64,000 bases of DNA, taken from assembly GCF_900129505.1 (NCBI RefSeq), contig NZ_LT670818.1:5737001-5801000 (forward strand). The letters are read 5' to 3'. How positions within the stretch are numbered: position 1 is the stretch's first letter; each line of letters starts with the position of its first letter. Below the pieces are notes generated by a model. The model saw only the letters and a list, made by a program, of their open reading frames with translations, made no database searches and was not told the DNA's origin. A program made the translations under genes and the position numbers. This stretch comes from Bradyrhizobium erythrophlei. Its GTDB lineage: Bacteria; Pseudomonadota; Alphaproteobacteria; Rhizobiales; Xanthobacteraceae. Shown piece by piece: positions 54,586-63,190 of the stretch.

Positions 54586-55252
54586 AAATATGTCGAAAGC
54601 CTTGCTGGCGGCCCACTGCATTCAAGTGCGCCGGTTTGCCGAGAAGAACGGCTTCATAAAGTAGCGCCGTCACTGATGGATTGCTAGTTCCAACCGCCTT
54701 CGGCGGTAGCGACGAGTGGTCATTACGTCTGGATGCGAGACGTTTCCCTAGGCGAGCCAGCCCGGCCGGAATGGGCAAAGGTTTCAGAAGGGGCTTCGCG
54801 GTCCAATCTGATTTCGATAAAATTGGTCTTCTTCCTGCAGCAGTGACAGCTGACCTGCCTTTTCTTGGTACCACTTGGGCGCGTCGAGGATCGCTCTATC
54901 GCTATGCGAAATAGAGAAAAACCATCCTCTCTTGCCCGTCTCCTTTTGGTGAGCCCGACAAAGCAAGCGGAGACCTGCGCAAGGTCTTGTTCCGTCAGAA
55001 CCCTCTTAGCAGACCACAGATAAGCGGGCCATCAGGCTTTCTGGCCGTCATTGCCATTCTCATCGTTCATAAGTGAGATTGGACAAGCTTTCGTTACCGG
55101 AGACCCAATTGCAATTTTACTATATGATGAATATCATGTAACGGAGTTGACCAACGGCGATTGTTAGCCTCTGCTGTGAGGCTGCCTTCGGGTCCTGGCT
55201 CTGGTAACGGGAAGGGGCCGTTGCGTCCCGGGCACAACGACCAGATGAGATC
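54586..55252. other. non-coding stretch
   Basis: No supported gene in about 670 bp. A gttccaaccgccttcggcgg hairpin near 54688-54707 lacks a T-run. The last 100 bp hold the promoter of the SDR gene, including an AT-rich part around 55110-55135. Confidence 0.35.
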
Positions 55253-56032
55253 ATGAGCATCGAGCAATTCATCGAGAACGAAGTAAAGTCAAACGACAAG
55301 CGGTTCGCAAACCAAGCTGAATCCTTCGGCGGTCGGACCGTCGTCATCACCGGGGGCACCTCCGGCATAGGTCTTGCCACAGCTCGTGAGGTAATCGGTC
55401 GTGGGGGCAACGTCATCCTCGTGGGCCGCACTTCGGAGCGGCTGACGGCGGCTCGAAAGGCACTGGGATCAGCCGCTTCGACCGTCCAAGTCGATGTGAC
55501 CGACGAGGATGCGCTCAAAACCGCCTTCGCCAACATCGATCGCATTGACCATCTCGTTACCGCTGCCGCAGGAACACTTCGCGGGCGTGTTGTCGATCTC
55601 GATACCCGGCATGCCCGCCAACTATTCGAGTCCAAGTTCTGGGGGCAGCATCACTGCCTCAAATACGCGGCGCCGCGAATAGCCGCGGACGGATCCGTCG
55701 TGCTCTTCTCGGGTTGGGTTAGTCGTAAGCCTGCTGTCGAAATGTCGACGTTGGCTGCGATCAATTCCGCCATTGAGGCGCTCGCTCGCACTATGGCGCT
55801 CGAGTTGGCGCCGGTTCGTGTTAACGCGATCACACCTGGTCAAATCGATACACCGCTCTGGCGTTCGCGTCTCTCGGAGACGGAGGTGCGAGCTCATTTC
55901 GACCGTGTTGCCAGCGCACTCCCGGTTGGCCGCGTCGGCACTGCCGATGACGTCGCCCATGCGGTCCTTTTCCTGATGACGAACGGCTTCATGACAGGTG
56001 CCGTCCTGGATATCGATGGCGGCTGGCGTTGA
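55253..56032 (+). CDS. SDR-family protein lacking the catalytic Tyr/Lys
   Basis: The 259-residue protein has the Rossmann start VVITGGTSGIG (31-40), NVILVGRTSERL, and NAITPGQIDTPLWRSRL near the end, so it is a short-chain dehydrogenase by fold. Where YxxxK should follow the serine segment (LFSGWVSRKP, 151-160) it reads EMSTLAAINSAIEALARTMA, without Tyr or Lys at those places. A related subgroup with this feature is known. It may bind NADP(H) without normal catalysis. GAGATC precedes the ATG. Confidence 0.82.
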   Translation: MSIEQFIENEVKSNDKRFANQAESFGGRTVVITGGTSGIGLATAREVIGRGGNVILVGRTSERLTAARKALGSAASTVQVDVTDEDALKTAFANIDRIDHLVTAAAGTLRGRVVDLDTRHARQLFESKFWGQHHCLKYAAPRIAADGSVVLFSGWVSRKPAVEMSTLAAINSAIEALARTMALELAPVRVNAITPGQIDTPLWRSRLSETEVRAHFDRVASALPVGRVGTADDVAHAVLFLMTNGFMTGAVLDIDGGWR

Positions 56033-56192
56033 CGCATGGGCTCGAATTACAGGATGACCGTAACCAACCATTCGCGGGCAAATCCAGCACACTAGCGCCG
56101 CATGTTGGCATGAAAGGACCTGCAATTTGGCAGAAACACCCCAGTCGATTTTCAAGCTCGGGCGGCGTTCAACGGCGATCGGTCTATGCGTC

Positions 56193-56641
56193 TCAAGATC
56201 CTCGATGCTTTACATAATAGCGGCTAATCTGCTCGGGCATACGCCACCACCAAAAGCCCATTGTTCCTATATTCAGGGCCACGACGAAATGGCGGGCAAG
56301 GCCCCAGCCGAAAAACCATAAAGCCTCGACCGGCACATTGTCCCGCAGGATGAATTCAATAATGAGCTCGTAATTCTTTGAACTAACCAGCTTGATCCAC
56401 TCCATCTGAGCATTCCATGCCGAGAGCGCTTTCGGTCTGATGCAATGAGAAGCGCATAAGATGCGGACGCGAAGCTTCCATTTGTCCTTGGACCCCCCTG
56501 TGGCAGATCACGGCTTCTGCGTAGCTCCTGTTCCGCCGCAGCGCGAGCCTCGGCCTCAGCCGTATCGAACTGTTCCCGAAGCCAAAGACCCCACGCGCGA
56601 GCGTCGCCCAGTTCGGCAAGTTTCATCGTCCGCTGAGTCAT
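56193..56641 (-). pseudogene. possible frameshifted gene behind the bfd-like gene
   Basis: The start MTQRTMKLAELGDARAWGLW overlaps the stop of the ferredoxin gene (ATGA). It continues as EQFDTAEAEARAAAEQELRR. The coding look later moves to another frame, MEWIKLVSSKNYELIIEFIL, then DNVPVEALWFFGWGLARHFV and WWWRMPEQISRYYVKHRGS, ending at 56193. Both pieces look coding-like, so an indel in the middle is likely. The C-terminal part has a hydrophobic helix. No family recognised. Confidence 0.4.
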
Positions 56642-56835
56642 CGAACACTCGTTGACGCGCACAGGTCGAGAGCCTGATCGATGATAGTCTTGATGGTGCG
56701 AGCGCATCGGCCGCATTCGGCGCTGCAGCCTAAGCAGCCATAGACCTGCTTGGCATTGCATGGCAGATCTTCCGATGCGCGGACAGCACTGCGGACGTCA
56801 TGATCGCTAAGGATATTGCAGGAACAGACAATCAT
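56638..56835 (-). CDS. BFD-like [2Fe-2S] ferredoxin
   Basis: The 65-residue product starts MIVCSCNILSDHDVRSAVRA and has QVYGCLGCSAECGRCARTIK. Cys4 and Cys6 plus the later cysteines (C34, C37, C41, C44) fit the bacterioferritin-associated ferredoxin plan (C-x-C ... C-x-x-C). BFD proteins reduce ferric iron in bacterioferritin to release it. No bacterioferritin gene is nearby. It is coupled to genes on both sides. Confidence 0.82.
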   Translation of the reverse strand: MIVCSCNILSDHDVRSAVRASEDLPCNAKQVYGCLGCSAECGRCARTIKTIIDQALDLCASTSVR

Positions 56836-56856
56836 GAAGACCGATCCTTGTGGCTC

Positions 56857-57086
56857 TTAGTTCGTTCTCCAAATCGCCAAGATATCGACAACCACATGGT
56901 GATGAGACTCCCGCGTGATGCCGGCATCCAGGTTCTCAAAAAACCTTGATCGTAGGCCTGCTGGATCCGGATAAAATCGGCCATGCTGGATCGATCTCGG
57001 TTTTCGGCCATAACCGCAACCTGAGTATTGGACGCGGGCTGGCTCTGTTGCCAAACCCGCAGTAGGAGATCGGCGATGTTTTTCAT
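56857..57086 (-). pseudogene. small protein upstream of bfd, frameshifted at a T6 run
   Basis: The frame starts MKNIADLLLRVWQQSQPASN and reaches FIRIQQAYDQG. At six consecutive T residues (minus strand, near 56945) it becomes FLRTWMPASRGS and so on, ending at 56832 in overlap with the bfd start. The neighbouring frame gives FFENLDAGITRESHHHVVVD and ILAIWRTN with a stop at 56857, which looks more protein-like. A lost T, a sequencing error or programmed slippage could explain it. Confidence 0.5.
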
Positions 57087-57382
57087 GGCGTACTCTCTGC
57101 AGCCGACTGTGGCAGTGGACACTAATTACTGGAGCGGCAACGCGCCGCTCGATCAAGAGAAAGGCCGGCGGGCGCTACGCCGCCGACCTTGTCCTGCAAC
57201 TGCCGGCTCAGGGGACCGGTTCCGCTGCTTTGCACTCCGCATGTTCTTCACTGGTAGGAAGACTCAGGTGAGAGCCTGAATATTCCCTAACAGGCAATCC
57301 CAGAATTTTGCGAATGATAGCGATGGGCTGCTGCTGTGGTCAGGATCACACCTAAGGTGATCGAATAAGAATGCCATTTTTT

Positions 57383-57480
57383 TGCTGCGGTGCATGAGTC
57401 TTGTCATGGCACCAAACGGACATGCTTCCGCAGTCGCTTCATGTCTGTTGTTGGGGAAAGAACGGACCTAGCTCGGTTCG
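57383..57480 (+). repeat. dispersed repeat, copy at 57.4 kb
   Basis: Opens with gctgcggtgcatgagtcttg and continues atggcaccaaacggacatg and tcatgtctgttgttgggg. Compare 39934-40020 and 60612-60700. Confidence 0.6.
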
Positions 57481-57768
57481 GCCCCGAGGTCTCAGTTTGA
57501 CCCGAATGCGACCATCAGTCTTTCTGCCGCCTATAGCGAAAATCGCAGTGGCTCGCGCCCTGCATGATGGTTTGTGTGCGTGCGAGCTTTGTGTCGGGCC
57601 ACGACCCTCGGCGAACGGGAAGTCCGAGCTGCAGACCAGCAAGAATCCAAGCTTGACCCAACTGCGACATTCGCGGTGCACTGCGGCAACGGTTCTGATG
57701 CCGATATCACCCCCATCAAAAAGTCGTTTAAGCCAATACAATGCTGTCTCCAGAGCATGGGGACGGAC

Positions 57769-57810
57769 ATGCAGCGGCGCGAGTTCATTACTCTGATCAG
57801 CGGCGCAAGG
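57769..57810 (+). pseudogene. ABC substrate-binding protein, N-terminal remnant
   Basis: The codons MQRREFITLISGA correspond to the twin-arginine-like start of the intact gene at 59613 (MQRRELITLLGGTA). Homology ends after about 13 residues. The upstream sequence also matches the intact gene's leader. Confidence 0.6.
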
Positions 57811-58044
57811 GAGGTTCTCATGCAAAAAGTCATGCTTATTGCCGTATTGGAATGTCGCCTTCGTCAAGGTGATTGAAGGTGACCTCGGCTCTTGCACTTA
57901 GTTGGAAATCTTTTGGACTTATCTGTGGTCGTCCCGTTCATCATGGGTTCAGTGCAAATGACAAAACTCACCTGGTCGCAACGCCTGCAGGAAATCCTGC
58001 CGACGTTGTCAGGCGCAGAGCCACTTTCCAAAGGAAACAAGTTC

Positions 58045-58464
58045 ATGATTAATCGACGTCTGGTACTCGGAATGATCGCGGCAGCTACCATGATCGACGC
58101 GTCTCGCATCGCGTTCGCGAAGGAGAAGCACCATCTCAATGGAAAAGACCTGCTTGGCGAAAACATCAAAAAGAATGGCAAGCACAAGATCCATACGACT
58201 GGAAAAAAAGTCGATGTGTTCGCTGAAGTGAACAACGGCAAGGTAACCGCTGTTACCGCCGCCGGAATGCAGGTAAAGAAAGTGAAGTCTCGTCAGAAGC
58301 TGGCTGAGGCGACACCTGGGATAACGCTTGCCAGCATGCAGCTCGCACAGGCCGACGTCTACTACTACGGCTATTGGGTCTATGACGATCTTACCGATAC
58401 CTACATTTGGTTCCCGGTCGACTACGTGATCGTAGATTCGTCCTGGGTCGAGTATGTACCTTAG
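58045..58464 (+). CDS. secreted protein of unknown function
   Basis: The 139-residue product starts MINRRLVLGMIAAATMIDAS, a Tat-like signal (NRR) with cleavage near AFA-K. The mature part has a Lys-rich segment (KEKHHLNGKDLLGENIKKNG), the strand-rich KKVDVFAEVNNGKVTAVTAA, and a Tyr/Trp/Asp-rich C-terminus (DVYYYGYWVYDDLTDTYIWF). AAAGGAAACAAGTTC precedes the ATG. It resembles small periplasmic proteins I have seen in Bradyrhizobium. Function unknown. Confidence 0.68.
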   Translation: MINRRLVLGMIAAATMIDASRIAFAKEKHHLNGKDLLGENIKKNGKHKIHTTGKKVDVFAEVNNGKVTAVTAAGMQVKKVKSRQKLAEATPGITLASMQLAQADVYYYGYWVYDDLTDTYIWFPVDYVIVDSSWVEYVP

Positions 58465-58817
58465 GCTGGGGGAGCGATCGGGCCAGCGATCAAGCGTCGG
58501 CCCGACCTGATTTGCGAGTCGCGAATTATCCGCGGGGCTCGCAAAAGAACACCGCTGAGACTTGTCTGACCAGGATGTCACTGGTGAACCAATGTGGCCT
58601 CGCGCCGCGTTCGAAAGCTCTTGTCTTGCGCAAGCGGACGCGGGAGGTCTCATCTCCTACGGACCGGACCTTCCAGATATGTTTCGCCGTTGCGGCGTCT
58701 ACGCCAATATCCTGTTGAAGGTCAGGCCCTGTCGGTGTGTTTTCAGAGCCAACTGTTCAACCACGGTTATGTTGGCATCGCCAAACTGTGTCACCAATCA
58801 ACTCACCGGAGGCTTTG

Positions 58818-59138
58818 ATGGGAAAGCCCATTATTCGCATTCTCTCTGCCGCAGCGTTCACCTCATTTGCTGCAACCAGCGCCAGCGCCATGCCGATCGC
58901 GCTACCCTTGGCGCCGACGTCGAGCGTGGAACAGGTCGGCTGGGTCTGTAACGAATGGGGACGATGCTGGTGGCAGCCGAACTACTATCGTCCCTACGGG
59001 GACTATCGCTATCGATATGACGACGATGATGATTGGCGTCGCCGTTATCGCTATCGATACGGCTACTATGGTCCACATCCACATTATTGGGGCGGTTACG
59101 GCGGTTGGCGCCGCGACCGCAAGGATGACGACGACTAA
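58818..59138 (+). CDS. secreted Tyr/Arg-rich protein with GWVCN-WGRCWW motif, paralogue
   Basis: The 106-residue product begins MGKPIIRILSAAAFTSFAAT (signal, cleavage at ASA-M). The mature part has VEQVGWVCNEWGRCWWQPNY, then a Tyr/Arg/Asp-rich region ending GGWRRDRKDDDD. GGAGG precedes the ATG at 58818. Close in plan to 50554-50865, and in the Cys core to 18432-18761. Surface or periplasmic role likely; unknown. Confidence 0.72.
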   Translation: MGKPIIRILSAAAFTSFAATSASAMPIALPLAPTSSVEQVGWVCNEWGRCWWQPNYYRPYGDYRYRYDDDDDWRRRYRYRYGYYGPHPHYWGGYGGWRRDRKDDDD

Positions 59139-59195
59139 TCGTAAGCAGGCTGTTACCCGATCAAGCGACAATGTGATGAGAATGAAAACAGAAAA

Positions 59196-59221
59196 CCCGC
59201 CCGGCTTTTGAACCGGGCGGG
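59196..59221 (-). terminator. hairpin, likely minus-strand terminator
   Basis: CCCGCCCGG/CCGGGCGGG around an eight-base loop. On the minus strand it is followed by TTTTCTGTTTTC; on the plus strand the T-run lies before it. No minus gene ends just upstream, so what it terminates is open. Confidence 0.5.
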
Positions 59222-59392
59222 CCGATGGTAGTGTGGGGTTCCAGCCGAACGGCGGAGATGCGCTCGACGTCGACTCAGCAGAGAATTTCGCCGAGGATAT
59301 ACTGCAGGTTCTCGGGCCGTGACGGAGATGGCGGCGCGCGCCGCCAGCGTTTCAAGCCAGCCCTCACGCAGAGGGCGCTCCTTTGTTGCGGT

Positions 59393-59512
59393 GCGTGAGT
59401 CCGAAACTGGCACCGAACGGACATGGCGATCCTGTTGAGCGATGTCCGTTGTTAGGGCCAAAGCGGAAAACATGTGCTCGGCGAGAGTATTTCGCCTTTT
59501 GACCCATCTGCG
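59393..59512 (-). repeat. dispersed repeat ahead of the ABC gene
   Basis: A long, well-preserved copy: gttgcggtgcgtgagtccga ... ggcaccgaacggacatggcg ... gatgtccgttgttagggcca ... tttcgccttttgacccat. It ends about 100 bp before the ABC substrate-binding gene at 59613. Confidence 0.7.
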
Positions 59513-59612
59513 ACATTGCTGTGCGCTGCGGCACGATTTTGACGCCGATTTGGCCCCTATCCAAGTGCTCTTGAGCCGCTAAGATGCTATCCTCCTGGGC
59601 TTAGGGTTGGAC

Positions 59613-60599
59613 ATGCAGCGGCGCGAGCTCATCACGCTTCTCGGTGGCACAGCGGCGACGTGGCCACTCACCGCGCGCGCACAGAACGTCAAGAAAATCC
59701 CAAAAATTGGAATTCTCTGGCACGCCAGTAAGGAAGAGGAGGAAGCGATTTTTCTGGGTGCGGTTCGGCAGGGCTTTACAGAGCTCAGCTATGTCGAAGG
59801 CCAGAACATAAAGTTGATAAATACTTTTGCCGCTGAGCAGTATGAACGTTTCAACGCCAACGCTGCCGAGCTCGTCGCCCTTCCAGTAGACGTTTTAGTC
59901 GCTGTGACAACGCCTGCAGCCCTAGCAGCCCAACGGGCAACCAAAATCATTCCTATTGTTTTCGTTGGCTCCATCGATCCCGTTCAAATGAAATTAGCCG
60001 ACAGCATCGCACGACCGGGCGGCAATATTACTGGACTAACAAATCTCGCTACCGACCTGACCGCCAAGCGGCTGGAAGTGCTGAAGGAGGTTCTCCCTAA
60101 TGCGTTGCGCGTCGGCCAGCTCGTGAATTCAAGCAACCCCGCAAATGCTCGTCGCTTTATCGCCGAGAGCCAAGTCGCAGCGGCTAAGCTAGGATTAGCC
60201 GTTCAGCCGGTTGAAGTTCGCGCACCCGACGAGCTTGATCGCGCGTTCTCGATGATTGAAGGGCAAGTTGATGCGATGTCCGTGCCAAATGATGGAATGT
60301 TCTACAATGAGCGACGGCGAATTGCTGAATTGGCGCTGGCACATCGAGTGCCGTTAATGGTGGCATATAAAGAAGCGATGCAGTGTGGGGCGCTGATCTC
60401 ATATGGGCCATCACCAACTAAGATTTATGGTCGTGTTCCATATTATGTCGATAAAATCCTTAAGGGTGCGAAGCCCGCTGATCTTCCCATAGAACAGCCT
60501 ACGCTTTTTGAATTATTCATCAACGCCAAGACCGCGAAGTCGCTCGGTATCACAATTCCGCCGACAATACTTTCCCGCGCCGACGAGGTGATCGAATAA
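59613..60599 (+). CDS. ABC-type substrate-binding protein (ABC_sub_bind), intact
   Basis: The 328-residue protein starts MQRRELITLLGGTAATWPLT with a Tat-like RR signal cleaved at ARA-Q. The body shows GILWHASKEEEEAIFLGAVR, GYVEGQNI-like SYVEGQNIKLINTF, LVAVTTPAALAAQRATKIIP, GGNITGLTNLATDLTAKRLE and the end LGITIPPTILSRADEVIE, all standard for this family, which binds small solutes for an ABC importer in the periplasm. No permease or ATPase gene is near. Dispersed repeats lie on both sides. Confidence 0.85.
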   Translation: MQRRELITLLGGTAATWPLTARAQNVKKIPKIGILWHASKEEEEAIFLGAVRQGFTELSYVEGQNIKLINTFAAEQYERFNANAAELVALPVDVLVAVTTPAALAAQRATKIIPIVFVGSIDPVQMKLADSIARPGGNITGLTNLATDLTAKRLEVLKEVLPNALRVGQLVNSSNPANARRFIAESQVAAAKLGLAVQPVEVRAPDELDRAFSMIEGQVDAMSVPNDGMFYNERRRIAELALAHRVPLMVAYKEAMQCGALISYGPSPTKIYGRVPYYVDKILKGAKPADLPIEQPTLFELFINAKTAKSLGITIPPTILSRADEVIE

Positions 60600-60611
60600 C
60601 AGCCGTTTGCT

Positions 60612-60700
60612 GCGGTGCATGAGGCTCCTTTTGGCACTTTTCGGACCTGAGTCGCCGGTCGGTCATGTCGGTTATTGGAGCCAAAGCAGACTTGGCGGTT
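60612..60700 (+). repeat. dispersed repeat behind the ABC gene
   Basis: tgctgcggtgcatgaggctc ... ggcacttttcgg ... catgtcggttattggagcca ... aaagcagacttggcgg. Starts 13 bp after the stop codon, like the copy behind 38889-39919. Confidence 0.6.
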
Positions 60701-60829
60701 GCGCCGCCCGCAGCGTGGCCTCTCTTCACGAGAACGCACGATGTCCTTGCGCGGCGGTAACTTTGACCGGTTAGGTTAAGAAGCGAGCTGCGTTGCGCGG
60801 TTGCCGCTAGAGTCGCTATCTTCGCTCAA

Positions 60830-60998
60830 ATGAAAAAACCGCGTAAGAGTGTGGCCGAAGCTATTTGCCCCGCCTGTGATGGTACAGGGTTTCAGAAGGT
60901 CAAACAGCCAACACAGCCGGGCCGCAAGATATATCCTGCCAAGTGCGCGGAGTGTCTTCGGTAAAGGCCGAATATCCACTAAGCCAGCCGCAACGTGA
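60830..60998 (+). pseudogene. small DnaJ-zinc-finger-like gene, frameshifted at the end
   Basis: The frame starts MKKPRKSVAEAICPACDGTG and goes on QKVKQPTQPGRKIYPAKCAE to CLR and stop at 60964. Removing one base near 60958 gives CLGKGRISTKPAAT with stop at 60998, restoring the second CxxCxGxG motif typical of DnaJ-like zinc fingers. As it stands, the 44-residue product keeps four cysteines (CPAC and CAEC) and may still bind zinc. Confidence 0.55.
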
Positions 60999-61590
60999 GC
61001 TGACTGAACCGCTTTATGTTAGCCGCAACGCGAGTTGACGTCCGGTCCGAGATGCCGACGAATATCTGCAGCCGGTTTTTCACGGTCAGGTCGTCGTTCG
61101 GGTGGGGGCCTACCCGGTACAGCCAGGGCTCGACATAACTGCCCGCCCACATGCCTTGCCCCGCGTGCTCCGCTTCGCGCTGGATCGTTTCGAATTTGCC
61201 TTTCGAATATTGCGGCCAATCGAGTGCAAGGCGATTGCGCACAATTCGCCCAGGTCGACCCCGCCGACTGAGCACGTCGCCACCGTCCGCCCGCATTGAT
61301 CCAGTGAGATCGGGATGCAGCTTACCGGCCGGCCAGCGATGAAGGCGTCGAGGTCGTTCGCCGCTTTCGCTCCGCATCGGTACTGCAAGCTATCCTCGCC
61401 GCGACACAGCTGACTACTTTCGGGTGCGTCCATCCCCCACAGGCGGATGCGCGTTCCGTGGATTTCCAGTGTGTCTCCGTCGATGACGCAAACGCAACCG
61501 GCATCAACGCGAAGATTAGCATCATTCAGTGCGCATGATGCCGATGCGCGCCCTGAACCGACGACATTTATTGCGACGAAAACGACCGAA
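60979..61590 (-). pseudogene. thermonuclease-family (SNase) gene, broken
   Basis: One frame holds VCVIDGDTLEIHGTRIRLWG, MDAPESSQLCRGEDSLQYRC and GRPVSCIPISLDQCGRTVAT, the start of a secreted SNase-like protein (DGDTL and DAPE motifs). After GVDLGE the signal jumps to another frame: RNRLALDWPQYSKGKFETIQ, then REAEHAGQGMWAGSYVEPWL. A short deletion at the junction and the missing start make it non-functional. Such nucleases are periplasmic. Confidence 0.72.
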
Positions 61591-61622
61591 TGCGCAATGT
61601 TATTCTCTGTCGTTCACACAAA

Positions 61623-61850
61623 ATGGAATGGACGGTGATCGGCATACAGACGCACAATGCGACGATGGGCCAGGTATTTCCATCCGCCGCCGTCAGGTGC
61701 GAGCGCTGCGATGCGCTCAAGGTGATCGTGAAGCCGATCAATGGCAAAGGCCCCTGCGCGCTGCGTTGCCCGAAATGCAACGATCTGGACCCATTGCAAT
61801 TGCCGACGATCGCCGGCTGGATGGACGGCGAGCTGCGGCCCCCCAAATAA
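61623..61850 (+). CDS. small zinc-ribbon protein
   Basis: The product starts MEWTVIGIQTHNATMGQVFP and contains RCERCDALKVIVKPINGKGP, then LRCPKCNDLDPLQLPTIAGW and MDGELRPPK. CERC and CPKC pairs are about 25 residues apart. The end DPL-LP---GW--GEL is one I recall from other Bradyrhizobium proteins. An internal ATG at 61665 is an alternative start. Function unknown. Confidence 0.6.
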   Translation: MEWTVIGIQTHNATMGQVFPSAAVRCERCDALKVIVKPINGKGPCALRCPKCNDLDPLQLPTIAGWMDGELRPPK

Positions 61851-62570
61851 AATCTCGATTGACACTTGTGAGGTCGGGCATGCGCCATCATCGCGCCGAC
61901 CGAACTGGGAGTGAAGCTGCTAGGGCGCGCGGGGAGCGGCCGTGGACGCGTTGCGGCGTTCGCCTGCATTCGACACAGCCCCGAGCCGCAAACTCGCACC
62001 TGGTGATCTGCTTCACATTTTCGACATTGATCCAAACGTATTATCCAAGGATGCGTGGCGGCCTCGCAATCACAATTGTTACCGTCTTGGCGCTCTCGGC
62101 CATGGTGCGGGGGCATCCCCATTTCGTGCCGCGGCCGACCTCGCCAATGCCGGCTGTGAACCTGCCCTGATGCTGGCAGCGCCCGCGCGGCGCGCCGGAC
62201 ATCAATCCTGCTGCGTTTTTGGGGACGGCACCGCACCATTCGAGGGCGGTGAGGAGATGCCGATGCGCATTCCCTCGACAATGGTACGTGCCAGTGCTTG
62301 GGCGTCGACGTGCTTCGGTGAGATAGGCATGACGCGCAAACGCGGATCGACCGGCATGGGGACAGTGAAGGCGGGACCTATAGGCATTCGGACCATTTAT
62401 GAGCACGCATCCAGTGTGGAGACCGACAGAACATAGTACGTGCCCGCATCGGGGGTCTGTACGAGTGCGTCCGAATGGTTAACGGAACGCTGTAAATGGA
62501 AGCGCGCGGGCCGCGCGGCAATTGTCCGGCATTCAACCGATCCCGATTGAAGACGTGCACCCAGAGACAT
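61851..62570. other. mostly non-coding stretch
   Basis: No strong gene. It includes a possible 39-residue secreted peptide (62051-62170) and a Pro-rich open frame on the minus strand (62202-62396) that has no ribosome site. The rest holds nothing recognisable. Confidence 0.35.
62051..62170 (+). CDS. possible 39-residue secreted peptide
   Basis: The frame gives MRGGLAITIVTVLALSAMVR followed by GHPHFVPRPTSPMPAVNLP, a signal-peptide-like start and a Pro-rich end. The best ribosome-like sequence (CCAAGG) touches the ATG. Weakly supported. Confidence 0.33.
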   Translation: MRGGLAITIVTVLALSAMVRGHPHFVPRPTSPMPAVNLP

Positions 62571-62726
62571 TTAGACCGGGGTGACGAAGCTCTGGGTGCT
62601 CCGGCATCGCCTGCATTCATAAATGTGATGCACGAAGCCCGGCTTTTCCCCCTCGGTGCATGAAAACAGCATCTTCTTCCCGCATTTGACGCAGGTGGGC
62701 TCGTTCAGGAGCGGAGTCGGCGGCAT
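62571..62726 (-). CDS. 51-residue zinc-ribbon protein
   Basis: The product is MPPTPLLNEPTCVKCGKKML, then FSCTEGEKPGFVHHIYECRR and CRSTQSFVTPV. CVKC and CRRC are 22 residues apart with the central HHIYEC, a neat zinc ribbon. It is too short for common gene finders. The start at 62726 has a weak ribosome site. Member of the small zinc-ribbon set in this window. Confidence 0.55.
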   Translation of the reverse strand: MPPTPLLNEPTCVKCGKKMLFSCTEGEKPGFVHHIYECRRCRSTQSFVTPV

Positions 62727-62962
62727 TACTCGCGTGTCACCCTATTGCAGCTGCAGCATCGGAAAACGAACACAGCTGGTTTTTGTCCGATTGGGGGAAG
62801 CATACCGAGGTAAAGCATTTGCGCGCCGCAGCCTTCGCAGATTCGAACCTTGGCTTGCTCCGAATCACCCATGTTCGAATCATTGGGCTATGCGACCGCC
62901 ACCGCTGCACGAAAACCGTCAGTCAACATGAAAAACAGAACAGGGTGTTACGGATTGAGTCC

Positions 62963-63190
62963 TCACACGACGTGTCGGTTCAACGCCCGCAGCATGCCGA
63001 CGCGCGCATGCAACAGCGGACCTCGATCTTCCGCCGCCATGATTTGGGCCTCGGTCGCCGCCTGCCACTCAGGGAGGTTCTGCTCGCCCTTCGGCAGCTT
63101 CATGATGTAGGCGGCAGCCTCATCGAGGGTTAGAAGTTGCCGGCCTTTTGGCAGCGCGATCGGATCCTCGAACGCGCGCGACCATGGCAT
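62963..63190 (-). CDS. module gene C, copy 3
   Basis: The 75-residue product starts MPWSRAFEDPIALPKGRQLL, then TLDEAAAYIMKLPKGEQNLP and AAEDRGPLLHARVGMLRALN, ending RHVV. It aligns with gene C at 3331-3627 over its whole length but lacks the basic WGKRKLARD tail. Its ATG shares one base with the stop of gene B (TGATG). Third gene of the only contiguous A-B-C unit. Confidence 0.7.
   Translation of the reverse strand: MPWSRAFEDPIALPKGRQLLTLDEAAAYIMKLPKGEQNLPEWQAATEAQIMAAEDRGPLLHARVGMLRALNRHVV

Larger units (their letters stand above)
57087..58044. other. decayed stretch with repeat and ABC-gene fragment
   Basis: About 950 bp without an intact gene. 57383-57480 is a copy of the dispersed repeat. 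Further on come blocks also seen ahead of the intact ABC gene at 59613 (gcgacattcgcggtgcactg; tctgatgccgat). The copy ends in the start of an ABC substrate-binding gene at 57769. Confidence 0.5.
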
